From the NCBI GenBank assembly GCA_014529385.2, contig CM043964.1, positions 106,144,087 through 106,208,086 of the forward strand: a stretch of DNA of 64,000 nt, written 5' to 3'. The notes beneath the pieces are model-generated. The model ran no database searches, was not told the DNA's origin, and saw nothing but the letters and a program-made list of their open reading frames with translations. The translations under genes and the position numbers were made by a program. This DNA comes from Adiantum capillus-veneris (Eukaryota > Streptophyta > Polypodiopsida > Polypodiales > Pteridaceae). Below are positions 1 through 11,289 of this stretch, one piece after another. The first letter of the stretch is position 1. Every line of letters starts with the position of its first letter.

Positions 1-1334
1 TGCATTCAACAAAAACTTATTTGAGCGTGCATTTTCATGATATGACTTTCCATGGTACGTACGTGAAAGCCTTGCGACAAAATTTGGACAATAATAGAAT
101 GTGAAAACTCAATGACATTAAGTTCCAACAATGAAACATTTTTAGTAACAAAACATAGCCTTGCTATATATGTAAACAACCATCCTTCAATGATGTTTAC
201 CTACTTTTAGCCTCAACAAGTCTTCACTTAGTTCCCAACAATTTTTGGCCACTAAAATTGTTCCTAGTATGGTGTGATCAAAATGGTATAACAAACATAT
301 GTGAGCAGCACCTAGGGACTCTATTGCAACACATTATTAGAAAACATGCACCGGTGTCAGTTCCAAAGACTCATATTCTCCAAATGTGGAATATGTCTCA
401 AAGAATGATGTTTAAAAAAAATGACATCTAGCAAGTACGAGAGATACTTGCATGTGGAGGTAACTTCACCCACTCAGTGACATGAGTGAGAGGGACCCTC
501 ATAAATCTTACTCCACACTAACTAATCCAAAATCCTTGAGCTCCTAGACCATGTTGTACACAGTGTGACTATCAACATGTGCCATTCAGTACCCTACCAT
601 GTAGGTATGTGCCTATTTTAACAGGGAACATACCCGTCATGGTATCCTTATGAACATTTAAGAGAGAAAGTGACAGGTTGCCAAAATGGTACCTAAAACA
701 TTACTTTCCCAAAATACTGTTATCTCACATGACCTTGCCATGTGGCTAAAGAGAAAATTGGATGAAATCTTTCTAGCTTATGCATCCATCATGTTGAGCT
801 TAACCAAACTAGTTTGGAAATGAAACTAAACCAAAAACTTATACTTATGATGAGGTGGAAAATACCTTAAACTTACCCCGAGGTCAAGTGCATATTGCAA
901 CCTATAAAGATAAAAAAACCAAAATTCCTTTGACCTACTAATCACTAAAAATAAAGATTAGTGAAGATAAAGAAATTTAAACTATTAACCCTGGGTGTTG
1001 CCTTGGCAATCTAAACCCCTTGGGTAGATTTTGCCAATTCAATGCCCTTGGTGAGAGTTCGGAAAGAACTTATTGACTACCCCTTGGCGAATGGAGATGC
1101 TGTCAAAAATGCTTGCTACATCTATACATTGTGGTATAGATGAGCCTATACAAGTTTAAGATTATCAAAAACTCCACTTAACGGCAACAAACACCCAGAA
1201 AGTTGGAAACCTTTACAACAAGACCCAAAAGGGTGGTAAATAGTCCAAACTTAGTGAAACTCATTGAACAAGCTTGAAATCACATATAAGAACCTAGACA
1301 ATTCACATTGGACAAACATGTTTTGAAATAGGGA

Positions 1335-1366
1335 AAATTTATCTTTGGAGCGCCTAAGATAAATTT
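1335..1366. repeat. Hairpin, 14-nt arms
   Basis: AAATTTATCTTTGG is followed after a 4-nt loop (AGCG) by its inverted copy with one mismatch. A second hairpin with the same ATCTTTGG core lies 110 bases downstream. Function unknown. Confidence 0.6.
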
Positions 1367-1469
1367 TTCACCAAAAAAGAAATTTTGTGAATTTGAGACC
1401 AAGGTTATCCTTGTTGGGATGTGAGGACCACATCCAAGTAATCAAATACTCCCATAGTAAGGTGAAGCC

Positions 1470-1489
1470 ATCTTTGGCACGCCAAAGAT
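1470..1489. repeat. Perfect 9-nt inverted repeat
   Basis: ATCTTTGGC, AC, GCCAAAGAT: a perfect palindrome with a 2-nt centre. Its arm shares ATCTTTGG with the hairpin at 1335-1366. Confidence 0.65.
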
Positions 1490-1848
1490 AGCTTGCACAA
1501 AATTTTAGAGTTTAGGGCACATTGATAGTATCCAATGATTGGTGAAAGGAATTGCTAGATACTTTGTAACTTCAGATTTCCAATTGTGGAATCACATACA
1601 GTTTGAAGTGCTAGTGTGTAGGGAATCACGACTTGGTAGAAAAGGGCTAGATAAGGAGTGGAAGCACTATGAGTGATATTGAAGGCAACTTTCTAGGTTT
1701 AAAATATATGTTCAAATAAGTTGTTTAAATCCATATTTGAGGTTAAAATCTGGTAGAGTTTTGGGAAACTTGGGTACCTTAGGAGAGAATAGGAGTAGAG
1801 TGTCCACAAAAGAGAGTATAAACCAAGGGAGACCTTTAGAAACTATCA

Positions 1849-2870
1849 TGAAAGAAGTGCCAGACACTTACTCTGACTCAAGCTCCGAGATGTCTTCTTT
1901 TTTTACTTAATTGAGAACTAGGACCTCACTCAAGTTCAAGCATATTTTGACCTTCTTTAAGACTAACCAATACAAAGCCCATATTTATTTGGATCCTAAC
2001 GAGGAGTTTGTCGTAAGGGTAGATGACGATATCGTCAAGTTTGAAGAGGAGGCTAGAGAGCGAACAAACAAGACACCTTCTATATGGACTCAAATGGGGT
2101 GCAATACCTCAAGATACAAGATTCTGATTCAGTAGTAGACAGATGGGGATTGAAGGTTGACACTCTAATTCCAAATAAGATTGTGCAGGAAGGACCACCT
2201 GTGCTAGATTTAGAAGGATGCGATTTGATAGATACTAAACCTCTGAAGCACATACCCACTGACAACCCTAGGCTTGGAGTCTATTATTGGGAAGCCAACA
2301 ATGTCACGAACTTGATCAAGACTACCCATGCCAAACCAAGGCAATTGACACCCTTGAAAATCATGTATATTTTCAAGATCAAGGAGAAGGGTTTAGTGGA
2401 ACTTCCTTTCCACCTCTTTAGGGTTTTTTGCAACAATAATTTTGTTATGATTACTCCAAAGGAGATTGAACAGTTCAAATACTAGGGACATTCAATCCGA
2501 GAAGTGAGTACAAGAATAGTAACTAAAACCAAACATACCATAGGGTCAAATGATAGAGCCTATGATGGGATGGTCAATCAAAGAGGAATCACATCCAAAG
2601 GCAGACACCTCAATGATGGAAATAGGGGAAGAAATGCAAAAACCACCTTTAAAAGGGAAAGAATGAGTGAGACTAGGACAAGGAGAGGTCCACATGAGTC
2701 ACATCTACCAAACACCTGGTTTGAAGGTTTATTGGAAGAAATGCCTGCTAGAAGAGAGAGATCAGGGGTTGAACATCATCATAGAGTTAGATCAATAGAT
2801 TTCCAAAAATGGGTCAAAAAATACAGCGGGTCAGGGGATCCGAGTTTCTGACAGGTTTTGAGAGCTGAAT
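1849..2870 (+). pseudogene. Element A gag, N-terminal part (degenerate)
   Basis: A frame opens at the ATG at 1849 and continues, with frame changes near 1909 and 2090-2130, to a TAG at 2483. The predicted product is about 200 residues with no domain I can name; one acidic stretch reads VRVDDDIVKFEEEARER. A further frame (2504-2851) is Arg/Lys-rich. Position directly before the gag core suggests the N-terminal region of the A polyprotein. Assignment is by position only. Confidence 0.45.
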
Positions 2871-2959
2871 GCAGAACCAACTTCCATACACAGTTTGAGG
2901 AATTTGGAATGACCTTCAAAGGAAAATCTTTAACTTGGTTCTAGACCATACCTCCTGCA

Positions 2960-4032
2960 TAGCACTGTGGTGCAAATCTATAGTTTCAAACAAAAACAAG
3001 GAGAAACTATTAGAGATAGTGTGAGTCAAATGAGTCAATATATCAATAAATTTCCAAAGTTGGAAATCCCAATGGAGGAGAGGCTTGTCTCACTATTTCT
3101 AGAAGGATTACTAAATAAAGACTTGCATGCTATTCTGTATAGCAAAAAACACACAACTTGGGAGGCATGCAACCTGAACGCAATTGACTTGAGTGATAAT
3201 TGCAAGATTTTCAACGAGGAAAGCACCACTAAAGACTGACACAGTGAGCAAAATACATCCATTGTGCCAACACAAGTAGGACCAATTGTAGTAGCCCCCG
3301 CCAATGCTAAAGAAGATATGCTTAAACGCATGAATGACATGATGACCAACATGCAAAGGATGCCAATGAGAGAGCCGAGATAGGGAGATAGGGACCAACT
3401 TCATGAAAACATATGGGACAACATAGACTGTTGAAATGGTGTGACATCAAAGGAAAATGGACAAACCATGAGACAAACAAGTGCTATTATAAGCCTAAAT
3501 ATGATGGAAATGTCTGGTATGTGCCAATGAGACCAAAAGGACAGCCCATGTATATATACCCACCAAATGCGGCACCAATGCAAAGATCACCCATGAATAT
3601 GGAGAGACCACAACCAGTATTAGTCCATCAACCACCACTCCCAGGGACTAGTGCTATACCAGTCAAGTATATGTTGCATGAGGGATAGGTGGATGAACAG
3701 GCTCTATTACGCATTACACCATACCATAAAATGAGTTCGGTAGCAATGGGGGTAAAGGAATAATTGTATAATCAATCAACTTTGATCTCCATTGAGCCAG
3801 TGTATGAAGCACCTTCGGATACATCACATGTTTACTTCATTGCAAACCAAGGAGCTAGACCGCATATGATCAAACTAATGCCTAAACCAAAAATCAAAAA
3901 TTATGCGATGCGAATGGCCATTGGAAAAATGATTGTCCTGAACCAGATAAGAATGCAAGACCTATAGAGGCATATTGTGGAGTGTGTGGTCACAAGGGTA
4001 AACACTTTTCAAAAGATTTCCCTAGGAATCTA
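2960..4032 (+). pseudogene. Element A gag core and zinc knuckles (degenerate)
   Basis: Frames at 2967-3239 and 3413-3688 encode a plant retrotransposon gag core: the FKQKQGETIRDSVSQMSQYI segment followed by an F/L-x-E-G-L-L turn is typical of the Ty3/gypsy capsid C-terminus. Further on, in the frame through 3904-4020, two tandem CCHC knuckles can be read: CDANGHWKNDC, whose first Cys is missing, then CGVCGHKGKHFSKDF, whose last Cys is replaced by Phe (TGC/TGT to TTC). Gag would package the RNA; both knuckles are damaged here. Several frameshifts separate the blocks. Confidence 0.7.
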
Positions 4033-6187
4033 GTAAACAAAGGGAAGACCGCCATAAACATAGTTCAAGTTCTGACCAGCAGTTCATCAGAAGGAGAACC
4101 CACAATCCCAGTTTGATTAGCGACAAGGGGAATAAACAAAAAAATACAAGTGGATCGTACGTACCCAACAATTCATCCAAGGACTCCAGGAAAGAATGAT
4201 GCAAAGGATACAAACTCAAGAGATAGAAACAAGGTAGAGGAAAAGATGTAGACGTTGTCATCAGATTTCAAGGAACCACAACCAAAATCAGCAGGATTAG
4301 TATTGGTTGACAAAATATACGAACCTATCAACACAGCCTTGGAAACTTTCCAAGCTGGATTGAAAGCAGGTTAGACACTGGAAACCAAATGTACAAAAAA
4401 TGGAAATCACACAATCCATGTTGAAAAAATAGAAACCTCACCTAAAAATCATAGGAAAATCAAAAGAAATCCTAACAAAAACCATCAGAGAAAAATCATA
4501 AGAGAAGGAAGAGTTGAAAACTTTAGAGGACGATGTCGCATATTCACCTAAGCTGATAGGTCATGATAGTGAGGATGGATGGGACGGAATGCCAATAGTT
4601 GAGGAAGACTGGCCAAATCACATGTGGGAACAAGTTAGGGAAGCAAAAGATGGGAGTCTGAACCTGGAATTGACTCCAATTGACTCTAATTGAAGAGGTA
4701 TGGCTAGATAGACCACCTATGGAATGAGAAAAACAAACTTTCTATGGAGATTGGAGATTGGAGATTGGAGCAGTCATGCTTAACAAAATCTGGAACACTA
4801 CGGAAACTACGTTTGTACCTAGGTGAGAATGAAGAGAAATCAGTGTTTTGCAAAACAAAGAAACTAAATAGACCAAAACAAGCTTTGGATGTGGAAAATT
4901 TGTAATCCATTATGTCAACTCCAATCCAATGCACAATCACATTGGGTGAGCTACTGAAGATACAACCACACCTATGGGGATATTTTCAAACTACTATGGA
5001 AAATATAGGCTTAAAAGTAGTAACCCAAATGCACCAAGAGGAATTGCAAAACGAGCAGATATGGATTAAACTTGTTAACTTTATGCCCATGAACAAAGTA
5101 GGGGACTACTGTGAGGGGAATGAAGGAAATACAACCCTTTTGACACAATACAATGATGTAACAACCATGGCTATTTGGATAGTGGGGTAGACATAGCAAT
5201 AGCAACAAAAGCCATTTGGGAAGCCTGGGAAAACAAGCAATTAGACAAACAAGCATGAAACTGCAACTGACATATGGACACATTGAGAAATTGATGGGCT
5301 TCCTAGAAAATGTGATAGCCAACTCTTATGGAATTGACTACCAACAAACTTTTTCCATTGTAGATTTTGGAAAGAAACTCGACTATAAAATCATCCTAGG
5401 AAGACCATTCATGAGACAAATACAATATTATCTTTACCTAAAACAAGTGGGAGTATTTACTCAAGTAAATTTGAAAGACCATTCTTACAAGGATGTACTG
5501 AGGACACCTATACAGGAATTGGACCCTGAAACTTGAGCAGAGACTAAACTGCCATCGTGGATACACAAGGACACTCCAATCTGGATGTCTGGGGCTTCTG
5601 AATTGGGTACTTTACAAAGGGAAAACTTTGTTTTAGACAGAGAAGTGAATGATGTAGGATACATACCTGAACCATTCCTTGAACATTTGTTTGAACCTTT
5701 TAAGTTGGCTCAAATTCTGGCCACTATGGAGATGTTTGCTAAAAAATCTTCACCTACACTCTTTTGTGACGAGGAAGGCTATGACATAGTCTCAATCCAT
5801 ATGGTATTTATTGAAATGATTGAGGAGCAACAGGCCCTCTCTGGTCACTACTATGATGCCACGGATGATTTGGAAGAAGAGAAAATTAGAATAGAGGAAT
5901 CAGACTCTAAAAAAGAACACATGAGGGCAAAAAATTTACTCAGAGGAGAAGAAGAAACGTTTTTTGAATTTCCAAAACAGCATCAAAGACGCCACCAAAG
6001 GTATCGTAGGAAACGAGACAATAACGTGAAAAGGAAAACATCAAAACCCACAATGAAAAAGAAAACTCAATTCTTAATGAAAGTAGATACACCAAACTAC
6101 ATAAAAGACAAGATAATGAAAAGATATCTAGACACAAAAACCTCATACCAACAAAAAAAAAACGAAACTGAAATCATGCAAACCTGA
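4033..6187 (+). pseudogene. Element A protease and spacer region (degenerate)
   Basis: The C-terminal half of a retropepsin is legible in 5216-5536: a hydrophobic strand, then DYKIILGRPFMRQ, the conserved I-L-G-R-P motif of plant Ty3/gypsy proteases, followed by a VNLKDHSY segment usual before RT in this group. The catalytic Asp region upstream (about 4900-5200) is too broken to read with confidence. 5585-6187 is a 200-codon open frame rich in Glu/Lys/Arg, in the position of the protease-RT linker; it has no domain I recognise. 4033-4900 is non-open gag-protease spacer. Confidence 0.65.
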
Positions 6188-7280
6188 TAGGACTAAAGGA
6201 AAAGAACCTCTAATGACAAAAATTGAATGCAAATCAAAACACAAAAATCAAAGAACCTCTGATGACAAAAATTTGAACATAAATCAAAATACAAGGAGCT
6301 AAAATGGACCCTAAAAGAATTCTCAACCACAAAGATGGAGTCAAATAGTGACAAACTCGAGGCAATCAATGTTCTATCTCATTATAAAAAATACACTTTG
6401 CAAGATCAAAAAAAAATTGTTGAGAAACTCTTGACACAACCAAAAGAACCAGGGAAATCTTATGAAGGATCGGAGAACGCAAAATGAATTAGCCTTGCAG
6501 ATCCTGGAGAAGAGTCAAGACCTGCATACATAGCTATAGATATGTCGCAAGAAGAGGAAGACATTCTCATTGAAACGTTAAAGGAGTATAGGATGTCTTT
6601 TCTTGGTCCCATAAAGACCTCAAGGGGGTGGATCCCCTAATATGCCAGCACACTATCATTATGAGAAATGATGCTAAGCCGAGCAAACAAAGACCATACA
6701 CCTATAACGAGACATTTTCCAAAAAGATCAAGGAAGAGATTAAGAAGCTCAAGGAGGTTGAGTTCACCTACAATATAGAACACACAATGAATGGGTATCA
6801 CCTATTGTGCTGGTGCCAAAAAAGAATGGAAAACTCAGAGCATGTGTAAATCTCAAGAAGGTGAATACTGCCACTATACAAAATAACTATCCTCTTCCTA
6901 TCACAGACCATGTGCTAGAACGAGTAGCTAGCAAGGAGGCTTAAATTTTCTTGGATGGATTCTCTAGTTACAACCAATGATCGACCATAGATCCTAAAGA
7001 TAAACATAAAACAACTTTCACCATGAAATGGGGTATTTTTGCTTATCAGGTCATGCCTTTTGGTTTTACCTATGCACTAGCAACATTTCAAAGGCTAATG
7101 AGCCATGCTTTGAAGGAATATCTGTAGAATTTCTTAGAGGTTTACATGGATGACCTTTGTGTGCACTCCACAGAAAGAGAGAGTCATTTTGAACATTTAC
7201 AATGTGTCTTTGAGAAATACCGTCCATACAGGATTTATTTAAATCTTGAAAAATGCATATTTATGGTTAGACATGGCAAA

Positions 7281-7472
7281 ATTCTTGGACATAAATGGCT
7301 ACAATGAACTCCAAGCATTCAAGGGACATTGTGGCTATTATAATAGATTCATTTACATGTATGTAGTCATAGCTAAATTCTTGGACATAAATGGCTACAA
7401 TGAACTCCAAGCATTCAAGGGACATTGTGGCTATTATAATAGATTCATTTACATGTATGTAGTCATAGCTAA
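7281..7472 (+). repeat. Perfect 96-bp in-frame tandem duplication in A RT connection domain
   Basis: Units 7281-7376 and 7377-7472 are identical base for base. Each encodes the same 32 residues including GHCGYYNRFI, the motif that follows RT in Ty3/gypsy elements, so the frame is kept but the motif is present twice. Perfect identity in an otherwise decayed coding region points to a recent slippage or unequal-exchange event. Confidence 0.95.
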
Positions 7473-7554
7473 ACCGATTTATAGCCTTATCACTCATTAT
7501 AAATGGACAAACAAATGCGAAGAATCGTTCCAGAAGCTTAAACAAGCTTTGACC

Positions 7555-7559
7555 ACAAC
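7555..7559. repeat. Left target-site duplication of element B (ACAAC)
   Basis: ACAAC directly precedes the B 5' LTR and recurs directly after the B 3' LTR at 35417-35421. Removing B and one copy restores a continuous reading phase in element A. Confidence 0.9.
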
Positions 7560-7836
7560 TATTAACTGAGCCGATGTCAGTTAACAGAAGATGTTGAAGG
7601 CCCAAGCCTTACGGATGCACATCCAAGATCAACATGAAGAAGCAGTAAAGATTGGAGTTACACATTTTTCACATTTTCCCTGAATGGTCATGTATTGTAA
7701 ATTCTCGATTTATTTCAAGCCATTGTAATATATTTTATGTGTTTTGGGCTCGATGGGAGTTCCAAGCTATAAAGAACAGATCAGTTAGTGTGCTTAGGTT
7801 GCAGATTCAGTCAGTGGTGAAGCCCTAAAGGCCTTG

Positions 7837-9452
7837 TCATAAAATCTAATATCTAACCAATCCAATGATTTTCTCATATTAAACTGATCACTTAATGTGG
7901 GAGAATAAACGAGAACAAGGGATAAGATATAGACATGTTCTTATAGATCTATCTCAACACGGGGCCAATGGTAAAGGGGCCCAAATGAGAGATGGTCTAT
8001 CAAAGAGGAAGGCTATCCAATGGAACATAAGACCTTAGGGTTAGCTTCATTGAAGACCTCCAATAGTTAGTGTAAAAGTCCTTTGACCTTAGGTAAGCTA
8101 GGGCTAAGCTTGAGGTGGGAACCCGACCCAAGATCGAGGTGCTTGTCTTGCTTGAGATTCTTATCATGCTTGAGATACTTGACCTGCTTGATTAAGGTGC
8201 TTGAGGTGATTGCCCTGCTGGATGATTAAGGTGCTTGAGGTGCTTGTCGTGCTGAATGACTAAGGTGCTTGAGGTGCTTTGTTGTGCTTGCTTGATATGC
8301 TTTTGGGAACACCCCCAAGCTAGAAGTGCTTTGCCATGCTTGATGAGTAAGGTGCTTGAGCACCTAAAGTCAAAAGGAGCCCTAACATAAGAGGGGGCGA
8401 GCCCATATTGCAAGGGCTAGTGAGAGAATACACAAACACACACTCAAGATAACCCCATTAAGAGGCAGCAAGGGCACATGTCAAGCTCCTACCCATGTTA
8501 CCTTCATGAGGTGCTTGAATCCTATTGGCCAGGCTTAAAAGGGGTCCAATGATAAATTACTTGAATTGACTAACTGTTTTTGCATTTATCAAGTCCTCTC
8601 TCTCAAAGGGGAAAAGGGGAAACTTGTCCCAATGCTACCCTTGTTGCTTGTAATGCCTCCTGCTAGTGATTGGCTAGGCCTGGAGGGGTCCAATGAGCTT
8701 CAAGCATGAGCTACAAGGGAGGGTCAACCAAAGAAATCTAGGGGGTTTCTTAGGGGGTATACTCACCCACACACACTCTCATTATGTGCTATGCAAAGTG
8801 CAAGAGCTCTATCTCCTTCTCCAAGCTCCTTGAGAAGTTGAGAGCCTACACCAATACTCTTGGCTATGGAGTGCAAATCCAATCAAGAGCCATGCTTCAA
8901 TGCTTAAGTTTGACATCTTCTCCATCTTTATTACTATGCTATTATGTATGCTGGTAAGAAGAGTTATGATAAGTGAGGAACTAGTTCTTTCTCCTATGAA
9001 ATGTTTCTTCTTTCTCTTCCCTACCCTCATTCCCTGCTAGCTCTCTCCACCTTCGAAGGTGTTTGAGGTCTTGGGACTGAGGCTTGGGATAGTTAAAGCT
9101 TTCTTCAAAGTTTACGTTATGCTTGATGCATGAAGCTTTCCATCTTCATTGCATCACCTAGGTCATAAGAAACACAAAGATTGTATTGTAACAAGTCTCT
9201 CTTTATGGGAAAAATCATAATACAAATGCCTATTGGAGGGGGATTGGCTCCACATAAATCCGGTCCTCAACTCTTGTCATGTTCTCTAAATTCTCTCTCT
9301 TGCAAAAGTATTGCTCATGCCAAGTTAACTAATTGCTATTATTATGTTGCTATCTTTAATTATGTTCACCTGCTATGCTCACAAAGTAATTTCTCAAAAG
9401 TACTCTCATTAATTTCTGCTACTCTCAAGTTAAATAGTCCAATTCCATTATA
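7837..9452. mobile_element. Unclassified 1.6 kb insert M inside the B 5' LTR
   Basis: This block is absent from the B 3' LTR. It is flanked by AGGCCTTG and AGGCTTTG, which look like an 8-bp target duplication with one later change; the intact 3' LTR has the site once. No coding domain is seen and no clear terminal inverted repeats (ends TCATAAAATC and ATTCCATTAT). It holds a degenerate tandem array at about 8100-8300. An 8-bp duplication would suit a hAT-type non-autonomous DNA transposon, but without inverted repeats this stays open; a deletion in the 3' LTR at a micro-repeat is the alternative. Confidence 0.6.
8100..8305. repeat. Degenerate tandem array of AAGGTGCTTGAGGTGCTTG units
   Basis: Units of roughly 35-45 bp built on AAGGTGCTTGAGGTG and TTGCTTGA recur five or more times with substitutions. 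A related single unit is seen at about 8348. No function evident. Confidence 0.7.
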
Positions 9453-10105
9453 GGCTTTGGACACCCGGACATTGCATATTTTACCCTATGTATATAAGGC
9501 AGTGTGTAAAAGAAATTAGGGTTCTCAAGCTCATTGGTTGAGACCACTCTTTGGTGAGAGCTCATGAGGTGTGTGGCTATGGAGTCCTTGAGCTTCTCCT
9601 TGCTCATGTAGCTTGATTAACACACTAATCAATGCTTAATTCTCTTTCACTGTGTCTCTCTCATACTTCTTGTGATTATTAATGATGCTTTGATTAGCTA
9701 GATCGTAACTAATTAGTGGTTAATTCCTCTCTAATATTGTGTAGTTGCCCTCTTTTGCTTGTGTGTGCATGTAGGTTTGATTGGAGTGTGGTGCTTAAAA
9801 GATCTATGTGTGTGTGCTTGTGGTTAGTGTGTTTCATGATAGGATTAGTGATGTGTGCATCTTGCAATCGTTAGTGTTGTGATTGGGTTGATTTGAAGTG
9901 AAGGGAAGTGGATGGGGAGATTGCCAATCATTGTGGCTTAGCTCCTCCATAGGTCGAGAAGCTCAAATCATAGAGTCACCATTCGTGTTTCCATGATTAG
10001 TTCATCAATCATGTGAGTGTTTCCATGCCCTAGCCGGGTAGCTCGTCTCTCTGGATTTATAATTTTATTGGTCATCGGAGCTAAGCTACGATGGTACCCC
10101 CAACA

Positions 10106-10125
10106 TTGGCACCGTTGCCGGGGAC
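10106..10125 (+). promoter_or_regulatory. Primer-binding site of element B
   Basis: TTGGCACCGTTGCCGGGG directly follows the LTR end CAACA. It is one base from the TGGCGCCGTTGCCGGGGA sequence that follows the 5' LTR of many plant Ty3/gypsy elements. It would prime minus-strand DNA synthesis and fixes the LTR boundary. Confidence 0.85.
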
Positions 10126-10775
10126 AATGGCCTACGCTAGTGTAATTATGGCATAATCGGATGTATTTCCTCATTAATTTCTTCCCTGATTTCAGTTGTG
10201 TGTTTATGGTTTTGTGGATTTTGGATGTTTTTGCATGAAGCAATGTGTTCATTTTTATCTAATTTGTCACCAAATCTTGCCAATTGTGTGCCTACACACT
10301 CTAATTTCACACTAACACCTTGCTAATTTCATTAATTTTTTTTAACTTACACACTAATTTTCTACTAAGGATTGGAGATTTCAACCGTTCAACCGATCTT
10401 CATTGGAAAGGTAAACAAGGTGGTATTCTCAACCTCTCTAGAATCTAAACATGTGTAGAGATGAGTAGAGATGGCATGATGATGCTATGTTAATTAATGC
10501 CATGATGATGCTATGATATGGTATCTTAATTAATGCCATGATGATGCTATGTTATGCTATGCTAATTAATACCATGTCAATGCTATATTATGCTATGTTA
10601 ATCACAACAGCATGTTATGCTATGAAAATTTTTGACATGTTCATATTCATGCCGTCGTAATGCCAAAAAAATTTCAGATTTGGAGGCGTATGAAATTGAT
10701 AAGTTCAATTGCTAATTGTTTGCCTAATTGATCTAATTGCATGATTGAATGGTCAATTGCAAGTGTGTGTGTGTG
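10126..10775 (+). other. Untranslated leader of element B, left part
   Basis: AT-rich, without coding frames. It holds a run of ATGATGCTATG / TTAATTAATGCC short repeats at about 10470-10640. It ends in a TG microsatellite into which C inserted; the leader resumes at 26132. Confidence 0.7.
10771..10775. repeat. Left target-site duplication of element C (GTGTG)
   Basis: GTGTG lies before the C 5' LTR (TGTAGACGG) and again after the 3' LTR at 26127-26131. Its low complexity makes it weaker evidence than the B duplication, but both LTR ends agree. Confidence 0.75.
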
Positions 10776-11258
10776 TGTAGACGGTTGGATAGTTTCACTA
10801 TGTGGGAACATTCTCTTATGAGATGGGCAGTGAATTACTTAGTATTTACTATGGTAATTACTACTGTAAACCTGAAGTGTATAAATAGGGTCCATTACAT
10901 TGTAATCGGGTTGGCAATTGTTATCATTTGGGTTAGCACTTTGGCTACACTTGTACTTGAGAATCATTGGCAGTTGTTGTCGGCTGTACTCTTTCTCAAT
11001 CATATCATATTCACTGTAAACTTTTATATGTAATACCAATCATGGCAGATATTTCAGTTACACTTACTTCTTGTCCAGTACTCTGAATCTGAATCTGAAC
11101 ATTATTTCCAGTACATAAGTCTGATTCTTATTCCAGTATCCAAATTCCAATCTAGTTTCTGATTTCTCTCCAGTCTACTATCTGAAATCTTCTCACACTA
11201 GTAGCTGAAATCTTATAACACTAGAATTAGTTGTCTCAAGAGATCAGCTCCAATTCCA
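10776..11258 (+). repeat. 5' LTR of element C
   Basis: Begins TGTAGACGG and ends CAATTCCA (TG...CA), 483 bp. It matches 25658-26126 over its full length. A TATA box TATAAATA is at 10880-10887. No standard primer-binding site is recognised just downstream (TTTTGGCAATCACGG follows). Confidence 0.92.
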
Positions 11259-11289
11259 TTTTGGCAATCACGGTGGCTCGAGCTGAAGC

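Larger units (their letters stand above)
1..1848. other. Non-coding flank left of element A
   Basis: There is no open frame of note and no recognisable LTR, primer-binding site or host gene. It lies directly upstream of the first gag-like frame of element A, so it may hold that element's leader and part of its 5' LTR. No second LTR copy is visible to prove this. It contains two hairpins, described separately. Confidence 0.4.
1849..7559 (+). mobile_element. Element A (Ty3/gypsy), left part
   Basis: Broken plus-strand frames run in the order gag, zinc knuckles, protease, RT, and stop exactly at 7559, where the LTR of element B begins. The rest of A (RNase H, integrase) resumes at 35422, after B and a 5-bp target duplication. 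The codon phase is kept across the gap, which shows A was one element before B landed. A is heavily decayed by stops and frameshifts and has no identifiable 5' LTR, so it is the oldest layer of the nest. Its integrase family recurs in fragment H (about 44772-45990, minus). Confidence 0.85.
6480..7559 (+). pseudogene. Element A reverse transcriptase (degenerate, truncated by insertion of B)
   Basis: RT blocks appear in order across at least two frames: YIAIDMSQEEED (about 6530), the QHTIIMRNDAKP primer-grip entry (6640), NYPLPITDHVLERVASKEA (6880), KTTFTMKWGIFAYQVMPFGF (7009) and the catalytic EVYMDDL with YMDD at 7143-7154. In-frame stops occur, e.g. in the SYNQ-STIDP region. The connection domain contains a 96-bp tandem duplication. 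The frame ends at 7559 in the KLKQALTTT segment, where the LTR of B starts; RNase H continues at 35422. The product cannot be made intact. Confidence 0.85.
7560..10105 (+). repeat. 5' LTR of element B (interrupted by a 1.6 kb insert)
   Basis: 7560-7836 matches 34501-34776 and 9460-10105 matches 34777-35416. The first base pair of the LTR is TA here against TG in the 3' copy, a G-to-A change. The LTR ends CCCCCAACA. A TATA box (TATATAAGG) lies at 9491-9499. Without the insert it is about 923 bp against 916 bp for the 3' copy. Confidence 0.9.

Noticed and set aside
10749-11033. Similar 94- and 143-codon frames at 10749-11033 and 25484-25915 considered as paralogous genes
   Set aside because: They are reading frames through the two LTRs of element C.
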